Shown one piece after another: positions 36,890 to 45,355 of a DNA stretch of 52,134 nt. Every line of letters starts with the position of its first letter. The stretch's first letter is position 1. The notes below the pieces were generated by a model, which was given only the letters and a program-made list of their open reading frames with translations, did no database searches and had not been told where the DNA came from. This stretch comes from CAYMUR01 sp964393615 (GTDB lineage Bacteria; Planctomycetota; Planctomycetia; Pirellulales; Pirellulaceae). The stretch lies in the NCBI GenBank assembly GCA_964393615.1, contig CAYMUR010000027.1, forward strand, positions 1-52,134, read 5' to 3'. A program made the translations under genes and the position numbers.

Positions 36890-37247
36890 ATTTTGTTTTG
36901 CGTCGGCGCTCTTTGAGTCGAACAGCTTTTCCCACGCGGTCACGCAGGAAATAAAGTTTTGCCCGGCGGACCACACCCGATCGTTTTACTTCGATTTTAG
37001 CGATGCGTGGTGATCGAACAGGGAATTTTCGTTCAATGCCTTCTCCTGCGACGATTCGGCGTACGCTGAACATTTCACGTGTACCCGAACCACTACGTGC
37101 GATAACGACACCGTTAAAAATTTGAATACGTTCTTTATCACCTTCCAGAATGCGGGTATGTACATCGACCGTGTCACCAATGTCAAACTCTGGGACACTT
37201 TTCTGGCAGTTGGAAGCTTCTACTTTTTCGAGGATTTCTTGACTCAT
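36888..37247 (-). CDS. rplS: 50S ribosomal protein L19
   Basis: 119 aa, normal length. L19 sits at the interface of the ribosomal subunits. Family phrases: FDIGDTVDVHTRILEGDKERIQIFNGVVIA, GTREMFSVRRIVAGEGIERKFP, SPRIAKIEVKRSGVVRRAKLYFLRDRVGKA. A GGAGG site lies 10 nt before the ATG. It follows trmD by 48 bp in the classical order. Confidence 0.96.
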   Translation of the reverse strand: MSQEILEKVEASNCQKSVPEFDIGDTVDVHTRILEGDKERIQIFNGVVIARSGSGTREMFSVRRIVAGEGIERKFPVRSPRIAKIEVKRSGVVRRAKLYFLRDRVGKAVRLKERRRKTK

Positions 37248-37295
37248 GTTTTACTTGCCTCCAGACGAGCAAGATGTGAAAATTTGAAAAACTAA

Positions 37296-37997
37296 TTATT
37301 TTTTATCTTCTGTAGGGCCTAACAGGTCGGCACGACGCTGCTGGGTGATGGCATAACTTTGTTCTCGACGCCAGCGAGCAATCTCACCATGGTTCCCGCT
37401 TAACAACACTTCCGGTACACCAAGTTCTCGGTATTCACGAGGACGGGTATATTGGGCATGTTCCAGCCAACGTTGGGTACCTGAAAACGAATCCATTTTG
37501 TTACTTCGTTCATCTCCCAATACACCAGGAATTAAGCGTACTACTGAATCGATAACCACCATGGCAGCAACTTCCCCTCCGTTGAGAATGAAATCGCCAA
37601 TGGAAATTTCTTCCGGTTGTAAAATGTCGAACACACGCTGGTCAAAACCCTCATACCGTCCACACAACAAAACGAGGCGGTTACAATTGGCAAGGCGTTC
37701 GACTGTCGGCTGATCAAGTCGCTTCCCGCCAGGTGTTAATACTACCAAATGCCCCGGTTGGTTATCCATGGATTGTACCGCTTCGACACATTCCACGACT
37801 GGTTCTACCATCAATACCATACCAGGTCCCCCACCAAAGGGACGATCATCTACCATGCTATGCTTGTCACGGGCCCAATCCCGGATATTGTGCAACCGCA
37901 CGTCCACCAAGTCGTTTTCAATTGCCCGGCAAAGAACACTTTGACGGAGGTAACCGGGAAACATTTCCGGGAAAAGGGTCAACACGTCAAATTGCAT
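37296..37997 (-). CDS. trmD: tRNA (guanine-N1-)-methyltransferase
   Basis: Methylates G37 of tRNAs with a G at position 36, preventing frameshifting. 233 aa, a trefoil-knot (SPOUT) enzyme. Signatures: MQFDVLTLFPEMFPGYL, DDRPFGGGPGMVLMVEPV, VLLCGRYEGFDQRVFD and ISIGDFILNGGEVAAMVVIDSVVRLIPGVLG. Encoded between rpsP and rplS, but the usual rimM between rpsP and trmD is absent; the gap is only 42 bp. Confidence 0.97.
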   Translation of the reverse strand: MQFDVLTLFPEMFPGYLRQSVLCRAIENDLVDVRLHNIRDWARDKHSMVDDRPFGGGPGMVLMVEPVVECVEAVQSMDNQPGHLVVLTPGGKRLDQPTVERLANCNRLVLLCGRYEGFDQRVFDILQPEEISIGDFILNGGEVAAMVVIDSVVRLIPGVLGDERSNKMDSFSGTQRWLEHAQYTRPREYRELGVPEVLLSGNHGEIARWRREQSYAITQQRRADLLGPTEDKK

Positions 37998-38039
37998 GTC
38001 AGTTATCGACTAGCTTTTACTTGCTGGTGACACAGTGAT

Positions 38040-38471
38040 CTACCCGGCGGCTTCTTCAACCGGTGGTTGTTGTTCTGTTGACGAATGATCAGGTTCGTCG
38101 TCTGCCGCTGTTTCACCACTCAAGCTGTCAGCTTCCTCTACGGCTTTGGTGGCGGGATCCACAATCGGCTTAGGCTTGGGTCGCAGTTGCTCCAGTGCCT
38201 GCTTTTGTTGTTCCAGGTGGGTTCCTGCAGCACCATACTTTTTGATTAATACTTTTACCTTATCACTAGGTAGGGCTCCCACACCCAGCCAATAATCAAT
38301 CCGTTCGCTGTTGAGTATTGCTCGAGCGTCGGTATTTTTAATCATGGGATCATAGGTGCCCAATTCTTCAAGCACGCGCCCATCTCTGGGGCGACGGCTG
38401 TCGACAGCACAAATCCGAAAAAACGGGCGGTGCCGACGACCTAATCTTTTCATGCGAATACGAACTGCCAA
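38040..38471 (-). CDS. rpsP: 30S ribosomal protein S16 with C-terminal extension
   Basis: 143 aa from a TTG start at 38471, chosen because it gives the conserved MAVRIRMKRLGRRHRPFFRI and has GGAGG 6 nt upstream; the frame continues upstream to 38543 but that part is not S16-like. The S16 core covers ~80 residues (to WLGVGALPSDKVKVLIKKYG). A ~55-residue acidic, Glu/Ala/Pro-rich tail follows that is not part of the core fold. First ribosomal gene after ffh in this cluster; trmD follows after 42 bp. Confidence 0.95.
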   Translation of the reverse strand: MAVRIRMKRLGRRHRPFFRICAVDSRRPRDGRVLEELGTYDPMIKNTDARAILNSERIDYWLGVGALPSDKVKVLIKKYGAAGTHLEQQKQALEQLRPKPKPIVDPATKAVEEADSLSGETAADDEPDHSSTEQQPPVEEAAG

Positions 38472-38940
38472 AAGTTTACCTCCGGTCAAGTGTTGTTTTA
38501 TGCTAGTGTTGGATGACGGTGTATCTGTCTTGTTTAATTTCACGTCTTGTTTAATTTTACATCGTGTATCACGGTGCCACTTTGAAGGCTATTGACAGCG
38601 GAGACGGAAGACGTCCCCGCAACACGCCAAATTGGTCTTCGAGACGAAGTCCATCAGGATACCGTCGCCAGGAAAGTGAAGCCGTGTCCGAACCCACCAT
38701 TTTGCCGGAAATTTGTCAGGTTGACTAGCCCTATCGAGCAGGATGACACTGGCAGGTTTGTCCGGTTGGGGAATCTAGACAAGTATCGTGCAGGAGGTCC
38801 ACTGTCAGGGAGCGCTCTTTTGTCACAGATTTGACCCCAAATCCCTGCTACAGCATGGCATAGGGTGTTGGAATGCAGGCTGATGCTAGGTTTTGACAGG
38901 ACTTTGCCAGCGGCATGTCTTTCAGCGACGAGCAAGATGG
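38472..38940. other. gap between ffh and rpsP
   Basis: About 470 bp without a credible gene, unusually long for this otherwise compact cluster. It contains a 17-bp direct repeat (38528-38561) 60-90 bp upstream of the rpsP start. It may hold a separate promoter for rpsP-trmD-rplS. Confidence 0.4.
38528..38561. repeat. 17-bp tandem direct repeat upstream of rpsP
   Basis: Two units of TCTTGTTTAATTT plus CACG or TACA, in tandem with a period of 17 bp. On the minus strand they read as A-rich ATTAAACAAGA blocks upstream of rpsP. The spacing is not two full helical turns. A binding site or a chance duplication are both possible. Confidence 0.4.
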
Positions 38941-40416
38941 TTACGAATCTTTTCGGCTTTTTTTTCGTCGTCTTATTTCTCGATCCCGCTGTTTTTTCAG
39001 TTTAGCCCGTTCTTTTGGAGTGAGGCGTTTGCCAGTACCTTGCTTGGTTTTCGAAAGCTTGCGGCCTGGGTCCATCAGACCACCACTTTGCAATTCGCGA
39101 ACCATTTTCATCCGATCCCCAGCCCCTTTACCAGCCATCATTTTGGCCAAACTGGCCATGCCGTCAAACTGTTTGACAAGTTCGTTGACTTGATTTGGGT
39201 CGACACCTGCTCCCGTGGCAATACGGCGTCGACGACTGGGGTCGATGGTTTTGCTTGGATTACGGCGCTCTTCCGGGGTCATTGCATCAATGATCCCGAA
39301 AAGTTGCTTGAAATCGTCTTCGCCCACTTCGCCCATCATCTGTTTCATATCACCCATGCCGGGAAGTAAACCGACCATTTTTTGCATCAGTCCTGGGCGT
39401 GCCACTTGTGCTAGCTGATTGCGAAAATCGTCCAGTGTAAAAACACCTTCTCGCAAGCGGGCTTCTGTTTCGGCCAGGGTTTCTTGGTCGAGTTCGCGTT
39501 GGGCGGTTTCGACCATCGTCATTAGATCGCCTTCGCCCAGAATACGGCTTGCCATGCGGTCAGGATGAAACGGTTCTAGTGCATCGAACCGTTCGCCAGT
39601 ACCGATGAACTTGACAGGAACTCCAGTCACATGCTTGACGGAGAGCAAAGCGCCACCACGTGCGTCTCCGTCCAGCTTGGTCATAATGACACCGTCTAAC
39701 TCAAGCGCTTCGTTAAACGCCCGTGCGCTGTTGACGGCGTCTTGACCGGTCATCCCGTCCACGACAAGGTACGCTTGGTCCGGGCCAACCTTTTTGTCGA
39801 TCGTTGACAATTGATCCATCAATTCGTCGTCGATTGCCAGCCGGCCGGCGGTGTCAAGTATCAATACGTCAAAGGCCTCGTCTTTTGCCTTTTGGACTGC
39901 ATGTTGACAAACGCTGATAGGATCTGTGGCTCCACTTTCAGAAAAAATAGGAATATCAAGTTCTTTACCGATGACATGCAGTTGTTCGACCGCAGCAGGA
40001 CGTTGCAGGTCGGCGGCGCATAGCATCGCTCGCTTGCCATCTTGTTGAATCAAGCGTCCTAATTTTCCACAAGTAGTTGTTTTGCCCGAGCCCTGTAGAC
40101 CGCACAACATGAGCACAGTCACTTCATTTCGTAAATGCAGAGAAGGATCGACCGGGCCGAGAATATCAACTAGACCTTGATAAACAATCGACATTAATTG
40201 CTGGTCAGGGGCCAAAGACAGTAAGACTTTTTGTCCTAATGCTTGTTGACTGACTTGGGACATGAAATCGGTCACGACCGAATAGCTTACATCCGCCTCA
40301 AGTAATGCCTGTTCCACAAGTTGCAGGCCGTCGCGCATGTTGGCTTCGGTGAGCTTGCCCTTACCGCGCAAGCTTTTCATCGCCGATTGTAGGTTGTTCT
40401 GAAGTGAATCAAACAT
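38941..40416 (-). CDS. ffh: signal recognition particle protein Ffh
   Basis: 491 aa SRP54 GTPase that, with SRP RNA, targets nascent membrane proteins to the translocon. N-terminal helical bundle (MFDSLQNNLQSAMKSLRGKG), G domain with GLQGSGKTTTCGKL (P-loop), DTAGR (G3), TKLDGDARGG (G4/closing loop), and the Met-rich M domain (MQKMVGLLPGMGDMKQMM, then SRRRRIATGAG and GMMSLAKMM-like MASLAKMMAGKG). A very basic tail closes it. No SRP RNA gene was recognised near it. Confidence 0.97.
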   Translation of the reverse strand: MFDSLQNNLQSAMKSLRGKGKLTEANMRDGLQLVEQALLEADVSYSVVTDFMSQVSQQALGQKVLLSLAPDQQLMSIVYQGLVDILGPVDPSLHLRNEVTVLMLCGLQGSGKTTTCGKLGRLIQQDGKRAMLCAADLQRPAAVEQLHVIGKELDIPIFSESGATDPISVCQHAVQKAKDEAFDVLILDTAGRLAIDDELMDQLSTIDKKVGPDQAYLVVDGMTGQDAVNSARAFNEALELDGVIMTKLDGDARGGALLSVKHVTGVPVKFIGTGERFDALEPFHPDRMASRILGEGDLMTMVETAQRELDQETLAETEARLREGVFTLDDFRNQLAQVARPGLMQKMVGLLPGMGDMKQMMGEVGEDDFKQLFGIIDAMTPEERRNPSKTIDPSRRRRIATGAGVDPNQVNELVKQFDGMASLAKMMAGKGAGDRMKMVRELQSGGLMDPGRKLSKTKQGTGKRLTPKERAKLKKQRDREIRRRKKSRKDS

Positions 40417-41020
40417 CGGAAGTTGACAGGATTTTTGCTTGTTGTTTTCGTATGTCGTTCGTGTTGCTACCGAATTTCATTGCCCTGTCTTTCTAGCCAG
40501 GCCAGCAAGAAGGTGGTTTGGGTCGTGGGGCCAATCGTGCCAGAGCAGCTTGCCGTAAGCCCGTTATCGTGAGCCCACAAGTTGCTAGCAAAGCTGTCAA
40601 GTTACGGTCTTAGATTGGTATGTGGCTGGGCCAGAAAAATTGGGGCAAATAAAACAACGGAAACGTTACCGATGGAAACAAGGGCCAGTTCTACGTCAAA
40701 AGAGATAGGCCCCCTATAAGCAACGTATTCTAGCGATATTTGACTTGTTGTGTAAATCCACCATCAAGTGGAAGTCGAAATTGCATAGATCATTATTGCT
40801 CTGTGGAAGCATTCAGCACTACATTTACCGGGCAATTCAAGTTTTGAGTCAATGGAGTTGGCCAGAATTCAAAACGTCGGATCCACGATCCTTGTGACGT
40901 GTCAAACAAGAGCCTTAGTCGTTAGGGCCGTTTTGCTAGGCCAAAACCAATGTGGTTGAATTTGCCATTGAGTGTGCGAGGCGAGCAGCAATGTGCGAGT
41001 TGACCGTAAGGTGGGAGATA
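40417..41020. other. divergent intergenic region, nothing recognised
   Basis: About 600 bp between ffh (minus) and the DUF1573 gene (plus). I looked for the conserved SRP RNA tetraloop region and tRNA-like T arms and saw neither. Promoters for both genes are expected here. Confidence 0.3.
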
Positions 41021-42088
41021 ATGGATTTGGAATTATTGTCAGAACGGATTTGGAACCGTGATCGAGCAAAAAGAGGTGCGTACATAAAACGGACAATGGG
41101 GCTCTTTTTGGTGGTAGCGCTTGTCGTATGTAACGTTGGAGAGTCTCAAGAATGGGCACAAAAAATGTTCAAAACGACGACTTACAACTTTGGGAATTTG
41201 GCTCGAGGTAGTAAGCCGGAATTTAAATTTGATCTTACGAATAGGTATAAGGATGAAGTCCATATTGCAGGAGTGCGTTCCAGTTGCGGTTGTACGATAG
41301 TAGAAATTACCAAGTCGACCCTAAAACACTTGGAAACAGGGAAAATCATTTGTCGGTTCGATACGATTTCCCATATAGGGGCAAAAAAATCAGTGGTTAC
41401 CGTAACGTTTGACAGGCCCTACACGACTGAAGTTCAGCTAATGGTCAGTGGGTTTGTCCGGCGAGACGTTGTCATGCAACCTGGAGTTGTTGAGTTTGGC
41501 CAGGTCCGCAAAGGTGTTGCTGTGGAAAGGAAAATTCAAATCGAATATGCTGGCCGGCCTGATTGGCAGATTGTTGATGTTCGCAGTAATAACACAGACT
41601 ACGAAGTGAAGTTGGAGCCATCGAAGCGTCTAGGTGGCCGGGTTAGCTATGAGTTGTTGGTGAGATTAAAAGAATCTTCGCCGCCCGGTTATCTGCATGA
41701 TCACTTGACGTTGGTAACCAACGATCCTATGTCTGATATGATCGAGATACCGGTGGAAGGGCGAGTGCTCACAGATATCACCGTCAGTCCTGCCTCGCTG
41801 GCGCTGGGAGATATATGCATAGGAGATCGTATTTTAAAAAAAATAGTCGTCCGTAGTGACAAACCATTTCGGATCGTCGATATTCGCTGTGAAGACGACT
41901 GTTTCCAGTTTTTACCCGCGGGCGGCTTGCGAAAAACACATATTGTGCCGATTACATTTGTTGCCCAGGGAAAGCCAGGTAGAATCAACCAACGCATTCA
42001 TATTGAAACGGATTTGGACCAGGAAAGGGCTGCGGAGCTTGTAGCCACCGCTACAATTATCACTGGGACACCTGAAACCGTCCCATAG
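41021..42088 (+). CDS. exported DUF1573 protein
   Basis: About 355 aa from the ATG at 41021, which has AAGG and GGGAG just upstream; the ATG at 41096 would give a shorter, cleaner signal peptide (MGLFLVVALVVCNVGESQ). The first domain is DUF1573: YNFGNLARGSKPEFKFDLTNRYKDEVHIAGVRSSCGCTI, with the conserved double Cys of SSCGCT. Two more immunoglobulin-like segments follow (VVEFGQVRKGVAVERKIQI and PASLALGDICIGDRILKKIVV). DUF1573 proteins are exported; the function is unknown. The family is very frequent in planctomycetes and Bacteroidetes. Confidence 0.85.
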   Translation: MDLELLSERIWNRDRAKRGAYIKRTMGLFLVVALVVCNVGESQEWAQKMFKTTTYNFGNLARGSKPEFKFDLTNRYKDEVHIAGVRSSCGCTIVEITKSTLKHLETGKIICRFDTISHIGAKKSVVTVTFDRPYTTEVQLMVSGFVRRDVVMQPGVVEFGQVRKGVAVERKIQIEYAGRPDWQIVDVRSNNTDYEVKLEPSKRLGGRVSYELLVRLKESSPPGYLHDHLTLVTNDPMSDMIEIPVEGRVLTDITVSPASLALGDICIGDRILKKIVVRSDKPFRIVDIRCEDDCFQFLPAGGLRKTHIVPITFVAQGKPGRINQRIHIETDLDQERAAELVATATIITGTPETVP

Positions 42089-42213
42089 ATTCCGAGAAAT
42101 GCCAGGTCCCCACCGATCGCTGCCTTGCGATTGTCTTGTACGGTTACGGCTCAGGTTGCCGTTTTGCATGCCGTGATCCGAATGCCACCAGTGGTACGGT
42201 AACTTGGCCAGGA

Positions 42214-42232
42214 TCTCACAGCGTGTGTGAGA
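42214..42232. terminator. hairpin between convergent genes
   Basis: TCTCACA pairs perfectly with TGTGAGA across a 5-nt loop (GCGTG). It lies between the converging ends of the DUF1573 gene and the M32 carboxypeptidase, 10 bp before the latter's stop. There is no clear T-tract. Confidence 0.4.
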
Positions 42233-42241
42233 GTTGCTAAT

Positions 42242-43768
42242 TCAATCTGGTTCAATGCCATACAGTGGCCCTAGTTTCTCATAAAGATAACGGATTAGGG
42301 GTTGGGGTGAGATAGGGCTGCCGACTACCTGTTTGACTAAATCGGCAGCATGAATTGCCTGGCCTCGCTGATGGATGTTGGTTTGCAACCACTGGAGCAG
42401 TGGCTGAAACACGCCTCGTTCAAATTGTGTATCGAGGTCGCCTAAATCCTCTTTTGCGCGATCAAAAAGTTGCGCGGCGTAAAGATTGCCCAACGAATAA
42501 GTAGGGAAATAACCAAATAACGCCGCACTCCAATGAATGTCTTGCAAGACCCCCTCGGCATCATTGGCCGGTTCAATTCCGAGATACTTCCGATAAAGAT
42601 CATTCCAGGCTGTGGGCAATTCGCGTACTGATAAATGGCTGTCAAGCAACGCTTGTTCAAGTTCGAACCGAATAATGATGTGCAAATTGTATGTAACTTC
42701 GTCTGCTTCGACACGGATCAACGAAGGGCGAACATCGTTGATTGCAAAGTAGAATTCGTCGAGGCTGGTCGTTTTCAATGGCTGTGGAAATGCATTCTGT
42801 GCCAGTGGAAAGAAAAATTTCCAGAAGGGATAACTACGCCCGACAAGATTTTCCCACAATCGTGACTGAGATTCATGCACACCCAGGGAAACATAACTAC
42901 CGGGAGGTAGGCCGTGCCAATCGGTGCGCAGGCCCTGGTCATACATTCCATGGCCTGCCTCATGGAGTGTTCCGAAGAAGGCCATCGGAAAAAGATTTTG
43001 GTTGTATCGAGTCGTAATGCGGCAATCATGAGGCCCCATCGAAGAGCAAAATGGATGATTCGTCTCGTCCAGCCGCCCGCGGTCAAAATCAAACCCGATC
43101 TGGCGCGCAGCACGACGGCAAAAGTCCGCTTGAACGGTGATGGGATAATCCCGCGTCAAAATATTTTTGTTAGCTGTGCGTGGTGAATCCTGGATGGCGG
43201 CGACAAGCGGCACCAGCGATTCACGTAATTCTGAGAGGACTTTGGTGACTTCGCTGGTTCGTTGCAACGGTTCGAAATCGTCCAACAAGGCATCGTACGC
43301 ACAGTCTTCATATCCGATTGCTTCAGCTTGCTCGCGTTTTAGATGGAGTATCGTTTCTAACTGTGAAGCGAAGGCATCGAAATCATTGTCCTGGCGAGCG
43401 ATGGACCATTTTTGTTGGCCCAAAACGGATGCTTGGGCTAATTCTTCGACGAGCCGTCGTGGTAATTTTGTCTGCTTTTCATACTCCCTTTTCAATTCTC
43501 GAACTGTCACCGACTGGTCGTCGGTTGTTTGGTTACTTGGGGCATCGTCACTTAGTTCGTGTAACCACTCTCCTAATTGAGGATCGGTCTGGTGAGTATG
43601 AATCAATCCTGCCAACATGGCGACTTGTTCCGCACGATATTCTCCACCGCGACGTGGAAGCATAGTCCGTTCGTCCCACTGTAACAGTGCGCTCGCAGAT
43701 TTGAGTAATGCTGTTTCTCGTACGGAATCACAAAGTTGGCGGTATGTATCCGTAGATGATTGGGTCAT
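42242..43768 (-). CDS. carboxypeptidase M32 (thermostable carboxypeptidase 1 type)
   Basis: About 508 aa zinc metallocarboxypeptidase removing C-terminal residues in the cytoplasm. The metal motif HEAGHGMYDQG is clear, with the downstream Glu in GVHESQSRLWENLVGRS. Other family phrases: SASALLQWDERTMLPRRGGEYRAEQ at the N terminus and ALFGYFPTYSLGNLYAAQLF near the C terminus. The ATG at 43768 has GGAG 9 nt upstream and is preferred to the TTG at 43783. Length is typical. Isolated gene. Confidence 0.93.
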   Translation of the reverse strand: MTQSSTDTYRQLCDSVRETALLKSASALLQWDERTMLPRRGGEYRAEQVAMLAGLIHTHQTDPQLGEWLHELSDDAPSNQTTDDQSVTVRELKREYEKQTKLPRRLVEELAQASVLGQQKWSIARQDNDFDAFASQLETILHLKREQAEAIGYEDCAYDALLDDFEPLQRTSEVTKVLSELRESLVPLVAAIQDSPRTANKNILTRDYPITVQADFCRRAARQIGFDFDRGRLDETNHPFCSSMGPHDCRITTRYNQNLFPMAFFGTLHEAGHGMYDQGLRTDWHGLPPGSYVSLGVHESQSRLWENLVGRSYPFWKFFFPLAQNAFPQPLKTTSLDEFYFAINDVRPSLIRVEADEVTYNLHIIIRFELEQALLDSHLSVRELPTAWNDLYRKYLGIEPANDAEGVLQDIHWSAALFGYFPTYSLGNLYAAQLFDRAKEDLGDLDTQFERGVFQPLLQWLQTNIHQRGQAIHAADLVKQVVGSPISPQPLIRYLYEKLGPLYGIEPD

Positions 43769-43960
43769 TGACGGTTGCTCCAAACTAAAAAAGTGGGCTG
43801 GACAGCATGTAATTTTGCCATAACCTGAATGAACGTGTAAGGTTCAGTAAAACATTGACGATGCGGTTGCAGATCATTGTAAGTAAAGAGTCATGAATGA
43901 TACGATACTTAAATGCGATGTACGAGATTGCTCGTGTACGAGTTGCCATTTAGCGTGAAC

Positions 43961-44203
43961 TTATGGCAATGCGTGCTCTATCGAATCAAGATTGCGTTCG
44001 ATTGTTTTCGCCCGTGGATCGACTCCCCAAAGGGGTTTCTCTGCGGTCGAGCGAAAAAGTAGACGGTTTCGACCGCTTGTCGGAGCATTGACGTCGGAAG
44101 AAACTAGAGTCTGGCAACCTGTGGTTAAGAAGGTGATTGTTGCCAGGATAAGAACTATGGATTTCCAACTCAGTTGAAAAGGGGTGGATTGGGTTCTCGT
44201 CAT
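43961..44203 (-). CDS. small lipoprotein of unknown function
   Basis: 80 aa. A type II signal peptide with hydrophobic core IVLILATITFLTTGC ends in a lipobox (TTGC, lipidated Cys30). The mature ~50 residues (QTLVSSDVNAPTSGRNRLLFRS ... LDSIEHALP) resemble no family I know. Encoded divergently from the BshB1-like gene with 94 bp between starts. The small size and lipobox make it a likely real but uncharacterised envelope protein. Confidence 0.65.
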   Translation of the reverse strand: MTRTQSTPFQLSWKSIVLILATITFLTTGCQTLVSSDVNAPTSGRNRLLFRSTAEKPLWGVDPRAKTIERNLDSIEHALP

Positions 44204-44297
44204 GAGTTGAAACCTATAATTGGCTCGTTGGTGGATCCCAATGTGTCAAAATCGGGTCAAGTTGTCGACATCAATCCCATATGGAAAACTCATCACT

Positions 44298-44999
44298 ATG
44301 ACAGAAACTCGTTTGGACATGCTCGTGGTCGCCCCGCATCCTGATGACGCCGAATTGGGAATGGGAGGCGCGATTGCTAAATTTCGAGCCGCTGGCATTG
44401 CTATCGGCATTTTAGATCTGACAAACGGTGAACCGACACCGCATGGCAGCCCGGCAATTCGTGCCGAAGAAACCATAGCCGCTTCTAGCGTGCTTGATGT
44501 AACGTGGCGGCAGAACCTGGGGCTTGTTAACCGTGCCTTGGAGCCGACGTTAGAAGCGCGCGCCAAACTGGCTACGGTCATTCGGCAAGTTCGGCCACGG
44601 TGGTTGTTTGCACCGTATTGGGTGGATGCGCACCCAGATCATGTGGCGGCAACAGAATTGATCGAAGCCGCACGATTTTGGGCCAAGCTTACGAAAACAG
44701 ACATGCCGGGACTGCCGCATCATCCCGAGCGGATCTATTATTATTATTGTGTTCACTTGAAACTTGTACCACAGCCTCAGTTCGTGCTTGATATCAGTGA
44801 CCAGTGGCCTCAGAAGCTGGCGGCGATGCAATGCTACCATAGTCAGTTTGTGGAGGGTAAGTCTAACCAATCCCCCACTTTTCTGGACCGGATGCAGGAC
44901 GAAGCAGCTTATTGGGGCAAAGTCATCGGTCGCAGTTATGGAGAACCATTTGCTTCTCGCGAACCAATTGCCGTTACCAGCATGCGAGATTTTTTCTAA
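44298..44999 (+). CDS. bshB1: bacillithiol biosynthesis deacetylase BshB1-like
   Basis: 233 aa zinc deacetylase of the PIG-L/LmbE family. Metal site APHPDDAELG (His14, Asp16/17) and HPDHVAATEL are evident, together with the BshB1-typical LDLTNGEPTPHGSPAIRAEE and the C-terminal IGRSYGEPFASREPIAV. BshB1 removes the acetyl group from GlcNAc-malate in bacillithiol synthesis. Neither bshA nor bshC is in the window, so the thiol assignment rests on similarity of signature. The start at 44298 fits the family; the upstream in-frame extension to 44220 does not. Confidence 0.85.
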   Translation: MTETRLDMLVVAPHPDDAELGMGGAIAKFRAAGIAIGILDLTNGEPTPHGSPAIRAEETIAASSVLDVTWRQNLGLVNRALEPTLEARAKLATVIRQVRPRWLFAPYWVDAHPDHVAATELIEAARFWAKLTKTDMPGLPHHPERIYYYYCVHLKLVPQPQFVLDISDQWPQKLAAMQCYHSQFVEGKSNQSPTFLDRMQDEAAYWGKVIGRSYGEPFASREPIAVTSMRDFF

Positions 45000-45355
45000 G
45001 ACAACAAGCAGAATAGATGAAGTCATTCAATCGTTGTTTACATCCAGTAAGGACGGTATTTGTCTTTTTGTTGCAACGACTTGTTGCAAGCTACCGAAGC
45101 CAACTGAGTAACTGATAGACCGAGACAGTTTTCAAATTGGTAGCAGAAATCTTGTTTTGCTTACTTTAAAAATCTTCCTCAGCCTGGCCCCCGGATAGGA
45201 CTCGAGGCGAATGACCTCTGGGCGCCGGTATGGATTACACGGTTAGAGGTTGATACTTCTATCTACGCGAATATAACCTGGAGCTTCTGCGCTGACTTTA
45301 CCGATAAAGTGAGTGGTAGGGATTCTCGTTTTCTGATGGACGCGGTAAAAATCCG
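45000..45355. other. intergenic region with one inverted repeat
   Basis: About 355 bp between bshB1 and the lipoprotein gene. It has no credible gene. A perfect 7-bp stem TTGCAAC/GTTGCAA (45071-45089, loop GACTT) is present about 75 bp after the bshB1 stop, without a following T-tract. Confidence 0.35.

Noticed and set aside
38654..38935. 93-aa minus-strand frame between ffh and rpsP, a possible missing cluster member
   Set aside because: It shows no similarity to RimM or another expected neighbour and lacks a ribosome site.
40417..41020. Possible SRP RNA gene next to ffh
   Set aside because: The conserved tetraloop and asymmetric-loop sequence of bacterial SRP RNA was not found on either strand.
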